Shown: positions 34,622 to 44,818 of the stretch, piece by piece | Numbering within the stretch: the stretch's first letter is position 1 | Layout: the number at the start of each line of letters is the position of its first letter | Source of the DNA: Candidatus Caenarcanales bacterium | GTDB taxonomy: Bacteria; Cyanobacteriota; Vampirovibrionia; LMEP-6097 | Assembly: GCA_013216135.1 (NCBI GenBank) | Contig: JABSOS010000002.1 | Span: 62,001 to 126,000, forward strand | Direction: 5' to 3' | DNA length: 64,000 bases | Notes under the pieces: generated by a model | Seen by the model: only the letters and a program-made list of their open reading frames with translations | What the model was told of the DNA's origin: nothing | The model's database searches: none | Translations under genes and position numbers: made by a program

Positions 34622-35956
34622 GTGTCTGTAAAATCACTAATTTGGTTTAGGAAGAACCTTAGAATATTTGATAATCAATGCTTAGATGCCGCACTAAGAA
34701 ATTCAGATAAGACCGTAGCTGTTTTTATTATTGAACCAAGCTTTTTTGAAGACACAAAATATGGTTTTAAGAGATTAAGCGACTTTAGACTAAGTTTCCT
34801 TTATGAAAGTATTGAACAGTTAAAAGCTAACTTGGAGCTCTTAAATATTCATTTAAATATTATTTTAGGTGATAGTTTTTCAGCTTTATCTAAAATCATA
34901 AAAGAAGAAAAGATCACTGATCTATATTATGAAAAAGATATTGCAGCTGAAGAAAGAGCATTAGAAAAGAAAGTCAAAAAAACATATAGTAATATCAACT
35001 TCAATAAATTTAACGCAAACTATATTTTTAAATATGACGAAATCAAAAGTAAAGTTAAAAGACTTCAAGATACTTTTACTAAATTTAGGAAATATCACGA
35101 ACAAGATTTTTTAGAATCTGAGAAAGTAATGACTAATACTAAATACAATCACCAAGCTGAATCAATAAGTTTGAATAATGAAAACTATCATAATGATGAT
35201 ATAAAAATATTAGATGATCTTCAAACCTTAAAAAATCAAATTCATGTTCTTAGTGATACCCGTGCCACATTCATTTACAAAGGTGGTGAAGAAGCAGGTT
35301 TAGATAGAATCAAAAGCTATATCTGGGAACAAAAGTCAATTAAACGTTATAAAAGAACCAGAAATGGTCTTATGGGTAGAAACTTTTCAAGTCGTTTCTC
35401 AGCCTGGCTTGCAAATGGTTCAATATCTGTAAACTTTGTAATGCATGAAATTGAGAAATTTGAAAATGAAGTATTGAAGAATGATTCAACCTACTGGTTA
35501 AAGTTTGAATTACTCTGGAGAGAATATTTCAGATTACTTTATGGGAAGTATAAAAAAAGTTCATTCTTCTTAAATGGTCCTCATGAAAGAGAAGTATATA
35601 ATGAATTAGATGAAGACCTTTGTAGCAAATGGATAAACGGTAAAACTGGACAAGCCTTCATCGATGCAAATATGATTTGCTTAAAACAAACTGGATATCT
35701 ATCAAATCGAGGTAGACAAAATGTTGTTGCTTACTTCATCCATGAATTAAAACAAGATTGGCGCTTCGCTGCATCCTATTTAGAATCAATGTTAGTAGAC
35801 TATGACATCTTTAGTAATTGGCTAAACTGTTCATATATAGCAGGTTTGATGGGTACAGAAAAAGCACACAAATTTGACCTTAACCACCAAATTAAAAACT
35901 ATGATCCCAAAGGACAATTTATTAAGCACTGGCTCGATAATGAAGACTTAAGCTAG
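34622..35956 (+). CDS. DASH-type cryptochrome/photolyase
   Basis: The 444-residue protein starts at GTG with the photolyase pattern LIWFRKNLRIFDNQCL. It has the FAD-domain motifs FKGGEEAGL-like (IYKGGEEAGLDRIKSYIW), FELLWREYFRLL, SNRGRQNVVAYF and the C-terminal DYDIFSNWLNCSYIAG and NYDPKGQFIKHWL. SNRGRQNV and the aromatic-rich WREYFRLLY region are marks of cryptochrome-DASH proteins, which bind FAD plus a folate antenna and repair CPDs in single-stranded DNA. It is a second, distinct flavoprotein of this superfamily in the window. It appears to be a single-gene unit. Confidence 0.88.
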   Translation: MSVKSLIWFRKNLRIFDNQCLDAALRNSDKTVAVFIIEPSFFEDTKYGFKRLSDFRLSFLYESIEQLKANLELLNIHLNIILGDSFSALSKIIKEEKITDLYYEKDIAAEERALEKKVKKTYSNINFNKFNANYIFKYDEIKSKVKRLQDTFTKFRKYHEQDFLESEKVMTNTKYNHQAESISLNNENYHNDDIKILDDLQTLKNQIHVLSDTRATFIYKGGEEAGLDRIKSYIWEQKSIKRYKRTRNGLMGRNFSSRFSAWLANGSISVNFVMHEIEKFENEVLKNDSTYWLKFELLWREYFRLLYGKYKKSSFFLNGPHEREVYNELDEDLCSKWINGKTGQAFIDANMICLKQTGYLSNRGRQNVVAYFIHELKQDWRFAASYLESMLVDYDIFSNWLNCSYIAGLMGTEKAHKFDLNHQIKNYDPKGQFIKHWLDNEDLS

Positions 35957-36013
35957 CTTTATTAACTAAAACTTAACCCCATGTAAGTATTATCTTACTA
36001 GGATGGTGGCAAT

Positions 36014-36457
36014 ATGTTATTAGCAAAACTAATTAAGAATATACAAAATAAGTTTATAGATACAAGCTCGGAAAAACTTGCTTTAAATTCATCAGATAAT
36101 TTCTAAAATATAGGAAAAAATATTGATGAAATAAGAGATGAAGATATTTCTCCTCACTCTGTCGAGTATTTTATTAAAGCCGATGAAGAATTATTTAAAT
36201 TCATTCCAAATATCTATATGGTTAAAGATTCAGAGTCAAAAGAAATGCAATATTTAAATCATTATATTTTAGAAAACCAAGATGGAAAATTTACTTTATT
36301 GCATAAAATTGCAAAAGAAATTTTACGCTTCAACCCTAGGGTATTTTTTACAGTATCAACAGAAACTGAGAAAAATAATCAAGAGCAATTAGTTGAATTA
36401 TTCAAAATGAGTATAAATCTAGATGGTAAAGATTTAGAGTTAGTTCCTCTATCTTAG
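36014..36457 (+). pseudogene. Small hypothetical gene interrupted by an in-frame TAA
   Basis: An ATG at 36014 with GGATGG upstream opens a frame that stops at TAA 36104-36106 after 30 codons. It then runs on in the same frame to 36457; the track's 79-residue ORF starts at a later ATG (36218). The combined product would be 147 residues, hydrophilic, Glu/Asn-rich and with no recognised domain. Coding character on both sides of the TAA suggests a recent nonsense mutation, or a protein now started internally. It is convergent with ppx and overlaps its 3' end by 4 bp. Confidence 0.55.
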
Positions 36458-37899
36458 TAACCTATTAGATTTTCTAACCCTAAAAGAATCTCATGAATAG
36501 TAGAGCCTATAAATAGGTTCTCAAGCTTCTTTTTAGAGCTAGAAAGTTTCAGACCGCTATTCTCTAAATCTAAATCAATAAATTTAAGTAATTTTGAATC
36601 TCCAGGTGATAAATAGATCGCAAGCCTAAAGAAATAACCAAGCTTCTTTGCTTTTTTAATCATTGGGAAATCTAAAATATTCAGATACTTCTTAATTTCT
36701 TTATTTGTCTTGTTTCCAGCAAGAGAACAGAACAAGACGTAAGCCATGAAGATTCTTTCTTTATGGCTAAGATTAGGGAGATTTAGATTAATAACATAAT
36801 TAAAAACTGCATTTGATTTCTGTTCTTTATTATTAAATATAAAGGCTTGAATTAAAAGTGCACTTACAAAGATAATCTTCTTAACGTCTATATGCAATCC
36901 AGAAGCGAGATTGACAAAGCCAGAAGATAAAATCCAGTCAGTAAGATTATTTGCGCGCTTAAAAGCTATTTTCTTATCAAGCATCGTTATTTTAACAACA
37001 GATTCATATAATGGATTAATCTCTCTATCACTAGCTTTTAATTTTGAACATATCCAACCTTCACGAATACCATTCGTACAAAAAATAATGTTTTTCACAT
37101 TAGTAACTTTAATTAATGACTTAAGTAATAATGCAGCCAAACGTAATGTAGAATTAACATCATCAATTTTCAAAAACTTATTAACTTCACTAGAACTGAT
37201 TTTATAATTACCTACAATTTTCAATGGATAAGAATTTAATTCCATGTGAAGCCTAGCTAAGCGCTTCCAGCGTCCACCAACCAAATACAAATTAGTTGTT
37301 TCATCATTTGACAAAAAATCTGCAGATGAGAGTGTTTCATCAATATAGTTCTCCATCTGCCTTTCGCTATACTTATTTTTTATTTCAACATCATACATCG
37401 AATGGTAACCAAGCTTAAAGCTAGTGCATTCTGAAACAGTTTTATTATCCAAAACACTAAGCTCTAGACTTCCCCCACCAATATCAGCAACCAAACCAGA
37501 AGCCTGCGGTATTTCCATAGATACTCCAAGTGCAGAAAGCTTTGCTTCCCTCTCACCTGAAATAATATTCACCTTAGTCTTTAAAATCTTTTCTACACTA
37601 GCAACAAACTCAGCAGCATTGCTTGCTTCTCTACAAGCAGAAGTTGCAATAATATTTCTATTGAAAATCTTAGCGTAATCTAAAAGAGCCGCAAATCTAT
37701 TAATATTCTCAAGTGCTTTTTCAATATTTTCTTCTTTAAGTAAACCATCGATACCAATACCATCAGCGAGGTGACATTCAGCCTTCTCATCTAGAATAAT
37801 TCGAGGAAAGCTACTTATCTCATCATAGATAACCATTCTAATTGAGTTTGAGCCAATATCAATAATCGAAAGACAAGAGTCAAGTTCTAAATGTTCCAT
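36454..37899 (-). CDS. ppx: Exopolyphosphatase / pppGpp phosphatase (Ppx/GppA family)
   Basis: The 481-residue protein has the actin-like ATPase-fold motifs of the family: SIIDIGSNSIRMVIYD at the N-terminus, the conserved IIATSACREASNA near residue 75, and the phosphate-binding VADIGGGSLELSVL near 137. The C-terminal part is helical, as in two-domain Ppx. It should split phosphate from the ends of polyphosphate, or from pppGpp. The start codon overlaps the ppk stop by one base (TAATG), so the two opposing activities are translated together. Confidence 0.88.
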   Translation of the reverse strand: MEHLELDSCLSIIDIGSNSIRMVIYDEISSFPRIILDEKAECHLADGIGIDGLLKEENIEKALENINRFAALLDYAKIFNRNIIATSACREASNAAEFVASVEKILKTKVNIISGEREAKLSALGVSMEIPQASGLVADIGGGSLELSVLDNKTVSECTSFKLGYHSMYDVEIKNKYSERQMENYIDETLSSADFLSNDETTNLYLVGGRWKRLARLHMELNSYPLKIVGNYKISSSEVNKFLKIDDVNSTLRLAALLLKSLIKVTNVKNIIFCTNGIREGWICSKLKASDREINPLYESVVKITMLDKKIAFKRANNLTDWILSSGFVNLASGLHIDVKKIIFVSALLIQAFIFNNKEQKSNAVFNYVINLNLPNLSHKERIFMAYVLFCSLAGNKTNKEIKKYLNILDFPMIKKAKKLGYFFRLAIYLSPGDSKLLKFIDLDLENSGLKLSSSKKKLENLFIGSTIHEILLGLENLIGY

Positions 37900-39971
37900 T
37901 ATTGCTCCTCCTTCACCCTAGACATAAATTCCTTATGAATGTTAATTACTTTTTTACTACTATCCTCATAGCGATAATAGTGCCCTTCACTGTCTAAGAA
38001 CCATGTCTGTTCAGTGTCATTAAGATTCAAATACATAATTTCATCAAGTATTCTTTTTCTAATATCTTTATCTTCAACTAAAATCATCGCTTCGACTCTT
38101 CTATGGAAACTTCTTGGCATCCAATCAGCAGAGGATAAATATACTTTAGATTTAGCACTTGGTAAGGCTTCACCATTAGCAAAACATACTAAACGTGAAT
38201 GTTCCAAGAAGCGCCCCACGATACTTCTTACACGAATATTTTCAGAGAGACCAGCAATGCCTGGTTTCAGGCAACAAATACCTCTGATAACTAATTCTAT
38301 TTTCACACCAGCCGTAGAAGCTTCATAGAGCTTATCAATAATCTTAGAATCCACTAAAGAGTTAAGCTTAAGCCAAATCCCAGCAGGCTTTCCAGCCTTT
38401 GCGTTATTTATCTCAATATCTATAAAATCAAAAATCTTCCTCTGCAGTGCAATAGGAGAGATACTAAATTTTTTTAAACCCGCTGGTTGAACATAGCCAG
38501 TAATATAGTTAAAAACCTTAGTCGCTTCTAAAGCAAGATCTTGATCAGCACTAAAGTAACTGATATCAGTATAAATTTTTGCTGTAATAGGATGATAATT
38601 ACCAGTAGAAAAGTGTAAATAATTAACTATTTCATCTTCTTCTTTTCTGCTGATCAGAAGTAATTTCACGTGAGTTTTATACTTCATAAACCCAAAAACC
38701 ACTTGGGCACCAGCATCTTCTAAAACTTGGGCGACATGAATATTTTTTTCTTCATCAAACCTAGCTTTAAGCTCAACAACTACAGTAACAGACTTTCCAT
38801 GTTCAGCTGCTTGAGCAAGGGCTTTTACTATAGGAGAATTATCACTAGTTCTATACAAGGTTTGTTTAATAGAAATTACATTCGGGTCATTTGCAGCTTG
38901 TTCGACTAAATCTATAACTGGATCAAAAGATTCATATGGATGGTGTAAAAGGACATTGCGGTGTTTAATAACAGCAAACATATCACCTGAAAACTCTTTT
39001 ATATAATCTGGTATAGCTGGATTGAAAGGCTGGAACTTAAACTTAGATTTATTTTCCATACTAATTTCTTCGATATCAGATAAATTCAAAAGACCATCAA
39101 TTTCAAAAATCGCGTCAGGTTCAACATGAAGTTCATTTGTCGCAAACTCAATCAAGTCACGATCAATATCTTTATTCACCATTAACCTAATCACACTTCC
39201 GTGTTTTCTTTTATTCAAAGCAGATTTGAAACTTTCAATTAATTCTTCTACATCCTCTAAATCATCATCGATATCCATTTCACTATCACGAATTAAATGA
39301 ATATAGCCTGAAGAAATAATGTTAAAGTTAGGCATTACCTTTCTTAGAAAGAGTCTGATCGCATCTTCAGTCGGTAGAATTCTTTTATTCTCACCACAGA
39401 TTTTTATAAATCTTTGCATATTTTGAGGGATAGGAATAATAGACCACTGAAATTTATCGTGTTCCTTATCAAAGAGTTTTAAAACTATAGATAGTGCATC
39501 ATTAGGAATAACTGGAAAAGGATGCAAAGGATCAATAGCTAGAGGAGTAATAGCTGGAAAAATTTTCTTTAAAAAATAATCCTCAAGCCACTCTAGCTCC
39601 TTCTTACGTAAATCTACAGACTTAATTATTTCTACACCCTGCTCTTTAAGTTCATCACAGAGATGGGTAAAGCAAAGACTTTGATCTTTAAAAATAACCT
39701 TAGATTTTTTGTAAATATAATCTAACTGCTGCGTGACGGTTAAACCTTCTTTACTGACTATCCCAATATCAGCCGCTTTTTTTCTTTTCAAACCAGCAAC
39801 CCTGACCATATAGAATTCATCTAAGTTACGGTCAGAAATGGCAAGAAATTTTAATTTCTCTAAAAGCGGAGTTTTAGAATTCATTGCTTCTTCAAGCACA
39901 CGGCAATTAAATTCAAGCCAAGAAAGCTCTCTATTTATAAGCCTATTAGGTGAATTAATATCAATGGACAT
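37899..39971 (-). CDS. ppk: Polyphosphate kinase 1
   Basis: The 690-residue protein has the normal PPK1 length and architecture. It starts with INRELSWLEFNCRVLEEA, then a PPK middle domain and two phospholipase-D-like catalytic domains. The phosphorylated His lies in YKTHVKLLL near residue 433 and the second His in SFHRRVEAM near 623, as expected. Nearby are STGNYHP and SSADWMPRS, standard PPK1 motifs. It polymerises the gamma-phosphate of ATP into polyphosphate at the membrane and forms an operon with ppx, giving storage and release of phosphate. Confidence 0.95.
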   Translation of the reverse strand: MSIDINSPNRLINRELSWLEFNCRVLEEAMNSKTPLLEKLKFLAISDRNLDEFYMVRVAGLKRKKAADIGIVSKEGLTVTQQLDYIYKKSKVIFKDQSLCFTHLCDELKEQGVEIIKSVDLRKKELEWLEDYFLKKIFPAITPLAIDPLHPFPVIPNDALSIVLKLFDKEHDKFQWSIIPIPQNMQRFIKICGENKRILPTEDAIRLFLRKVMPNFNIISSGYIHLIRDSEMDIDDDLEDVEELIESFKSALNKRKHGSVIRLMVNKDIDRDLIEFATNELHVEPDAIFEIDGLLNLSDIEEISMENKSKFKFQPFNPAIPDYIKEFSGDMFAVIKHRNVLLHHPYESFDPVIDLVEQAANDPNVISIKQTLYRTSDNSPIVKALAQAAEHGKSVTVVVELKARFDEEKNIHVAQVLEDAGAQVVFGFMKYKTHVKLLLISRKEEDEIVNYLHFSTGNYHPITAKIYTDISYFSADQDLALEATKVFNYITGYVQPAGLKKFSISPIALQRKIFDFIDIEINNAKAGKPAGIWLKLNSLVDSKIIDKLYEASTAGVKIELVIRGICCLKPGIAGLSENIRVRSIVGRFLEHSRLVCFANGEALPSAKSKVYLSSADWMPRSFHRRVEAMILVEDKDIRKRILDEIMYLNLNDTEQTWFLDSEGHYYRYEDSSKKVINIHKEFMSRVKEEQ

Positions 39972-40003
39972 ATAGTTTGACTAATAATATTATATTCCCA
40001 TTT

Positions 40004-41590
40004 TTACCTATACAGATAAACCAGAACTGCAGTAACTATTAAAAGCAAAATAGATAAATTAATATAATTCTTATACCAAGGCAGTGACTTTAAATTCCTC
40101 ATATCTTCTTTAAAGTAATTAATGGACCAGATAAAGTTTTCTTTAACATCAAGAGATGGTTTATTTTTATCTAACTTAGAGCAGATAATTAAAACCAAAC
40201 TTGATAAAACAAAAAGCAATGGAGCTTTATGTAAATAATGAATATTAGCAATAAAATCAATATCTCTAAAGAATAATAAAATAGCAGCTGTAAGAACCCC
40301 AAAGACCATACTTACAAAAGCCGCATTTGCCGTAGCCCCCTTCCAGAAAATACCCCAGATAAAGACCACCGCAATAGGTGGCACTAAGTACGATAAAACC
40401 ATCTGTACATAAGTAAAGAGTGAATCAAATTTAGTAATTTGAGTTGCAGTAAAAATAGCAGCAATTAATAAAAAAAAAGTTATAACCTTTCCCGCTTTAA
40501 CTAATTGATCACTAGTCCAGTTAGGCTTTATTAATCGAATGTAATCCATCGTAAGTAAAGTAGAAGCAGAGTTTAGAGCTGCACTCATACTAGAAGCCAT
40601 CGCAGCTAAAAGCCCAGCTATAACTAAACCTACTAAGCCTACAGGTAAAATATCAAAAACCAAAGTTGGAAAAACCATATCTCCCTTAGGTAAATCAGGG
40701 TAAAGAAACCTTGCCATAGTTCCTGGTAAAACCATCATGAATAAAATAGGTAATTTAATTAAAGCTGCAAAAAGTGAACCCCACCTAGCATGGTTTAAGT
40801 CAATCGCTGAAAGTGTCCTCTGAACCATGAACTGGTTAGTACCCCAAAAATAAAAACCAATTAGAGTCACCCCGAAAACAAGTCCCGTCCACGGAAGATG
40901 AGGGTCATCAATAGGTCTAATTAAGCTGAGCATCTCCGAAGGAGTTACCTTTAGAACATTTTCCCATGAACCTATCTGAGCAAAAGTTGCATAAGCAACT
41001 ACTGCAGAAGCTACTAATAATAGAATGGTCTGAATCAGCTCAGTATAAATAACTGAGGTTAAACCGCCTGGAATCGTATAGATAGCAGCAGCTACAGCTA
41101 AAAGAGAAATAATTAGTATCGGGTCAACATCAGGTAAAACAAGCTTAGCAACTATATAACCCCCATAAAGAGTACCAGCAATATCAACAGCAATATTACT
41201 TAAAACAGTTAGCGCAGAGAAAAACATGCGAGATCTTCTGTCATAGCGCTTTTCTAAAAATTCAGGAATCGTATAAATCTTAGAGCTTAAATAAAAAGGA
41301 ATAAAGAAGAGCGACATAAAAACTAAAATAATCGCAGCAGTCCATTCATAGTTAAAAACTGAAATACCTTTACTATAAGCATCTCCAGGTAAACCTATTA
41401 AAGTTATACTCGTTATATTTGCACCTATTAAAGAAATACCAATAACAGGTCATGCTATCTTTCCACCAGCTAAGAAATAATCTTTAGCTGAACTTTCCTT
41501 TTTAGCAAAACTTAAGCCATATATAGTAATGCCTACTAAGTAAACAGCAATGATTACTATATCGATCCATGTTATTTGAAAATTTCCCAT
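40004..41590 (-). pseudogene. Sodium/solute symporter (SSS family), interrupted by an in-frame TGA
   Basis: The full frame from ATG 41590 encodes 528 codons with a normal symporter N-terminus (first helix ITWIDIVIIAVYLVGITIYG, then KDYFLAGGKIA). Codon 47 is TGA (41452-41450), followed by PVIGISLIGANIT in the same frame. In related symporters this spot (GRxxPWW...GISL) usually holds Trp, so a single G-to-A change of TGG is likely. The track ORF starts only at codon 92. The rest has about twelve helices and SGLT-like phrases (GLLAAMASSMSAALNSAS). It follows glpD by 42 bp, probably in one operon. Loss of function is likely unless the stop is read through. Confidence 0.82.
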
Positions 41591-41632
41591 TATCAGCTTT
41601 GATACTAGTCAATTATCACATGGGTGAAAAAC

Positions 41633-43291
41633 TTATGCAAAGCTTACGCTCTTATCGATCGCCTCATTTAATAGTTTACGCTCTTGCTCTTGCCTAAAGT
41701 CATTCCAGTTTAGCCTTGCAGTCATCTCTCTAATAATAAGTTCTTTAAGATTATGAATTTTATCGATATCAAAGTATAAGAAAGAGGATCTTCTTTCACA
41801 GAAATCTAAAGCGCTCTTAACCATCTCATGGTCTATCGAGTAAATAAGCTCAGCTAAAACTATTGCAGTATCATTTTTAATAGCGTCCTGCTCTAGTTTA
41901 AGATGCTTAAAGTAATCCAAAATTTTAGTGGCATTTAAACCATAATTATCAAAAAGGTGATCAATAAAGAAATTATCATCAAAATATGAACTTAAATACT
42001 CATTTAGTGTTTGTTTAAAGGATTCCATCGCTTCTTCAGAATCAAACTCAGATGAAAGTAACTTCAAATTTTTAGTTTTTGATTTTACAAATTTATCTTT
42101 TAGATTAGTTTTAATCAATTTCTTTAAAACCCTATCAACAATACGCTCAGCCATTTTCCTGTATCCAGTGAGCTTTCCACCAGCTATTGAAATCAAACCA
42201 TCTTCAGATTCAAAGATTTCATCTTTTCTTGAAAGTTCACTTGGAGACTTACCTTCTTCATGAATAAGAGGTCTCAGCCCCGCCCATGAAGATTTAACCT
42301 GACCTGAATTTAAATTAAGAGAAGGGAACATAGCATTAGCAGCAGCTAAAACATAATCTTCATCTTCTTTTTCAACACGAACGTCATCCAAACTACCATC
42401 ATAGTTAGTATCAGTAGTACCAATATAAGTAGTTTTATCTCTAGGTATAGCAAAAACCATTCTTCCTTTCACTGGTTCATCAAAGTAAACTGATTGTTTA
42501 ATGGGAAAAACTTCTTTATCAACAACTAAATGGATACCTTTAGTTAAATGCAACCTCTTGTTTAAAGTTTCTTTTTTTTGTTGTTTAAGACGAATCTTAT
42601 CAACCCAAGGACCAGCAGAATTTACTATAATCTCACCTTCTACACTAAATTCTTCCTTAGTTTCATGGTCAATACATTTCACATAGTTCATTGAGCCGTC
42701 ATGTCTATAATCAAAGTCCTGAACCTCGACATAGTTTATACAGTCTGCACCCAATGAAACCGCTGTTTTAATAATCTCAATAGTTAAACGAGCATCATCA
42801 GTTCTGTATTCATAATATAATCCTGAACCTAAAAGCTGATCTTCATTTAATAAAGGTTCTATACCTAGAGTTTCTTCTTTTGAAAGCATCTTTCTGCATT
42901 CTTCTTTCTTAACTCCAGCAAGAAAGTCATAGAGAGAAAGACCAAAAGAAGTTAATAACTTACCATATGTACCACCTTTAATTAAAGGTAATAACATCTT
43001 CTCAGGCTTAACTAAATTTGGAGCAAGTTTATGAACTACAGCTCTTTCACTTCCAACTTCATGAACTAAAGCAAAATCAAACTGTTTAAGGTAACGTAAG
43101 CCACCATGAATTAATTTAGTAGACTTTGAGCTAGTTCCACTTGCAAAATCTCCCTTCTCAACTAAAGCAACTGATAAACCTCTAGAAACAGCATCAAGTG
43201 CAATCCCTGCACCTGTAATTCCACCACCAATAACAATTAAGTCATATTTTTGAGTTTTTATCTTAGCTAGTATTTCACTTCTATCTATCAT
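41633..43291 (-). CDS. glpD: Glycerol-3-phosphate dehydrogenase (FAD, aerobic type)
   Basis: The 552-residue flavoprotein has the FAD dinucleotide motif IVIGGGITGAGIALDAVSRG at residues 20-39, then KSTKLIHGGLRYL, the family signature, and GTTDTNYDG near 290. The C-terminal DAO-C domain is helical. It oxidises glycerol 3-phosphate to dihydroxyacetone phosphate at the membrane and passes electrons to quinone. It lies 1 bp after glpK, the kinase that makes its substrate. Flux through it would compete with GgpS for glycerol 3-phosphate. Confidence 0.95.
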   Translation of the reverse strand: MIDRSEILAKIKTQKYDLIVIGGGITGAGIALDAVSRGLSVALVEKGDFASGTSSKSTKLIHGGLRYLKQFDFALVHEVGSERAVVHKLAPNLVKPEKMLLPLIKGGTYGKLLTSFGLSLYDFLAGVKKEECRKMLSKEETLGIEPLLNEDQLLGSGLYYEYRTDDARLTIEIIKTAVSLGADCINYVEVQDFDYRHDGSMNYVKCIDHETKEEFSVEGEIIVNSAGPWVDKIRLKQQKKETLNKRLHLTKGIHLVVDKEVFPIKQSVYFDEPVKGRMVFAIPRDKTTYIGTTDTNYDGSLDDVRVEKEDEDYVLAAANAMFPSLNLNSGQVKSSWAGLRPLIHEEGKSPSELSRKDEIFESEDGLISIAGGKLTGYRKMAERIVDRVLKKLIKTNLKDKFVKSKTKNLKLLSSEFDSEEAMESFKQTLNEYLSSYFDDNFFIDHLFDNYGLNATKILDYFKHLKLEQDAIKNDTAIVLAELIYSIDHEMVKSALDFCERRSSFLYFDIDKIHNLKELIIREMTARLNWNDFRQEQERKLLNEAIDKSVSFA

Positions 43292-43292
43292 C

Positions 43293-44783
43293 TTAGTTTT
43301 TCAGCCAACCTTTACTATAGTTAACGGCTTTCTTCCAACCATTATAAAGCTTTTCTTTTTTAGACTCATCAAACTTAGTATTAAAAAGCTCAGAATTTTT
43401 ATTCATATTAACTAATTCTTCTAAGCTATATAAGCCTATGAAATTAGCTACCATAGCAGCTATCCCAAAAGCAGTAAGCTCCACATTATCTTGTCTTAAG
43501 ACATCGATCCCCAATACTCCAGACAGAAAGTTAAGCATGAAATCATTTTTTGACCCACCACCATCTACACTTAATGACTTTAATTTGCATTGCATATCAT
43601 TTTCCATCGAACCGGCAACATCCTTGGTTTGGTAAGCTAGTGACTCTAACGTTGCTCTAATTAAATGATTCTTTCCAGTATCTAAATTTAATCCGATAAT
43701 AGTTCCACGCGCATACATGTCCCAATAGGGCGATCCTAAACCTGAGAATGCTGGGACAAAATATAAATTATCCATCTCTTCTTCAGAAATACTTTCAGCT
43801 ATAGCTGAAGATTCTTTGATATCTTCTAAAACTTGCATTTTATTTTTAAGCCAGTTTAAAGCAGAACCAGCTATAAAGATACTTCCCTCTAAAGCATAGT
43901 TAACTTTTTTATCCTTTAAACTAAAAGCAACTGTAGAAAGTAAACCATTTTTAGATTCGACAATTTCTTCACCAGTATTCACTAAAAGAAAACAACCAGT
44001 TCCATAAGTATTTTTAGCTTCACCCTTTTTAAAACAAGTGTGCCCAAAAAGAGAAGCATTCTGATCACCAGCAACAGAAACGATTTTTATTTTTTTATCA
44101 TTGATCTCACATTCTAAATACTCTGCCTGAGAAGTTTTCAATTCAGGTAAAAGTGAAGCAGGGATATTAAAAATCTCCAAAAGTTCTTTATCCCAATTCA
44201 TATCATGAATATTAAAAAGCATTGTTCTAGCTGCATTTGAATGATCAGTAAGATGTTTCTTCCCCTGAGATAGCTTCCACATTAACCAAGTATCCACAGT
44301 CCCAAAAAGTAAATTGCCAGCTTCTGCTTCTTTTCTAATTTCAGGATTAGAGTCTAAAATCCATGAGATTTTAGTTGCTGAGAAGTAAGCATCTAAAACT
44401 AAACCTGTTTTATTTTTTATAGTTTTATCTAAACCTTTTTGAGTAAGCTCTTCACAGTAATCAGCAGTTCTCATATCTTGCCATACGATAGCTGGATAAA
44501 CGGGCTTAGAAGTATTTTTATCCCAAATAATACTAGTTTCACGCTGATTGGTAATTCCAGCATAAACCTCAGCATCATTTTCAAGACCTTCTAAAATTTT
44601 TTCGATACAAGTAAACTGTGCTTGAAATAACTCTTCTGGACATTGTTCCACCCAAGATGATTGTGGATAGCTTTGCCCAACTTCAATTTGGTGAGACTTT
44701 AAAGTCTCAAGTTTATCATTGTAAAGAATAGCTCTAGAACTAGAAGTACCTTGATCTATTGCCAAGAAATATCTCTTCATCAT
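43293..44783 (-). CDS. glpK: Glycerol kinase
   Basis: The 496-residue FGGY-family kinase starts YFLAIDQGTSSSRAILYN (phosphate-binding loop), with the substrate-binding region NQRETSIIWDK near residue 80 and the C-terminal FGGY signature-like GGGSKNDFMLNFLSGVLG near 418. Length and motifs are those of GlpK, converting glycerol and ATP to glycerol 3-phosphate. It is the first gene of glpK-glpD-symporter on the minus strand. No glycerol facilitator is visible in the window. The 1169-codon gene ends 35 bp upstream and could share its transcript. Confidence 0.96.
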   Translation of the reverse strand: MMKRYFLAIDQGTSSSRAILYNDKLETLKSHQIEVGQSYPQSSWVEQCPEELFQAQFTCIEKILEGLENDAEVYAGITNQRETSIIWDKNTSKPVYPAIVWQDMRTADYCEELTQKGLDKTIKNKTGLVLDAYFSATKISWILDSNPEIRKEAEAGNLLFGTVDTWLMWKLSQGKKHLTDHSNAARTMLFNIHDMNWDKELLEIFNIPASLLPELKTSQAEYLECEINDKKIKIVSVAGDQNASLFGHTCFKKGEAKNTYGTGCFLLVNTGEEIVESKNGLLSTVAFSLKDKKVNYALEGSIFIAGSALNWLKNKMQVLEDIKESSAIAESISEEEMDNLYFVPAFSGLGSPYWDMYARGTIIGLNLDTGKNHLIRATLESLAYQTKDVAGSMENDMQCKLKSLSVDGGGSKNDFMLNFLSGVLGIDVLRQDNVELTAFGIAAMVANFIGLYSLEELVNMNKNSELFNTKFDESKKEKLYNGWKKAVNYSKGWLKN

Positions 44784-44818
44784 TCAAATATTATAGACTG
44801 ATATTAAAGAAGTTTAAA

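Noticed and set aside
41450-41452. Genome-wide recoding of TGA as Trp
   Set aside because: Several intact genes (ggpS at 638, 52592, 53880, 25837) end at TGA in the expected place, and Trp is written TGG throughout. TAA also interrupts other broken genes.
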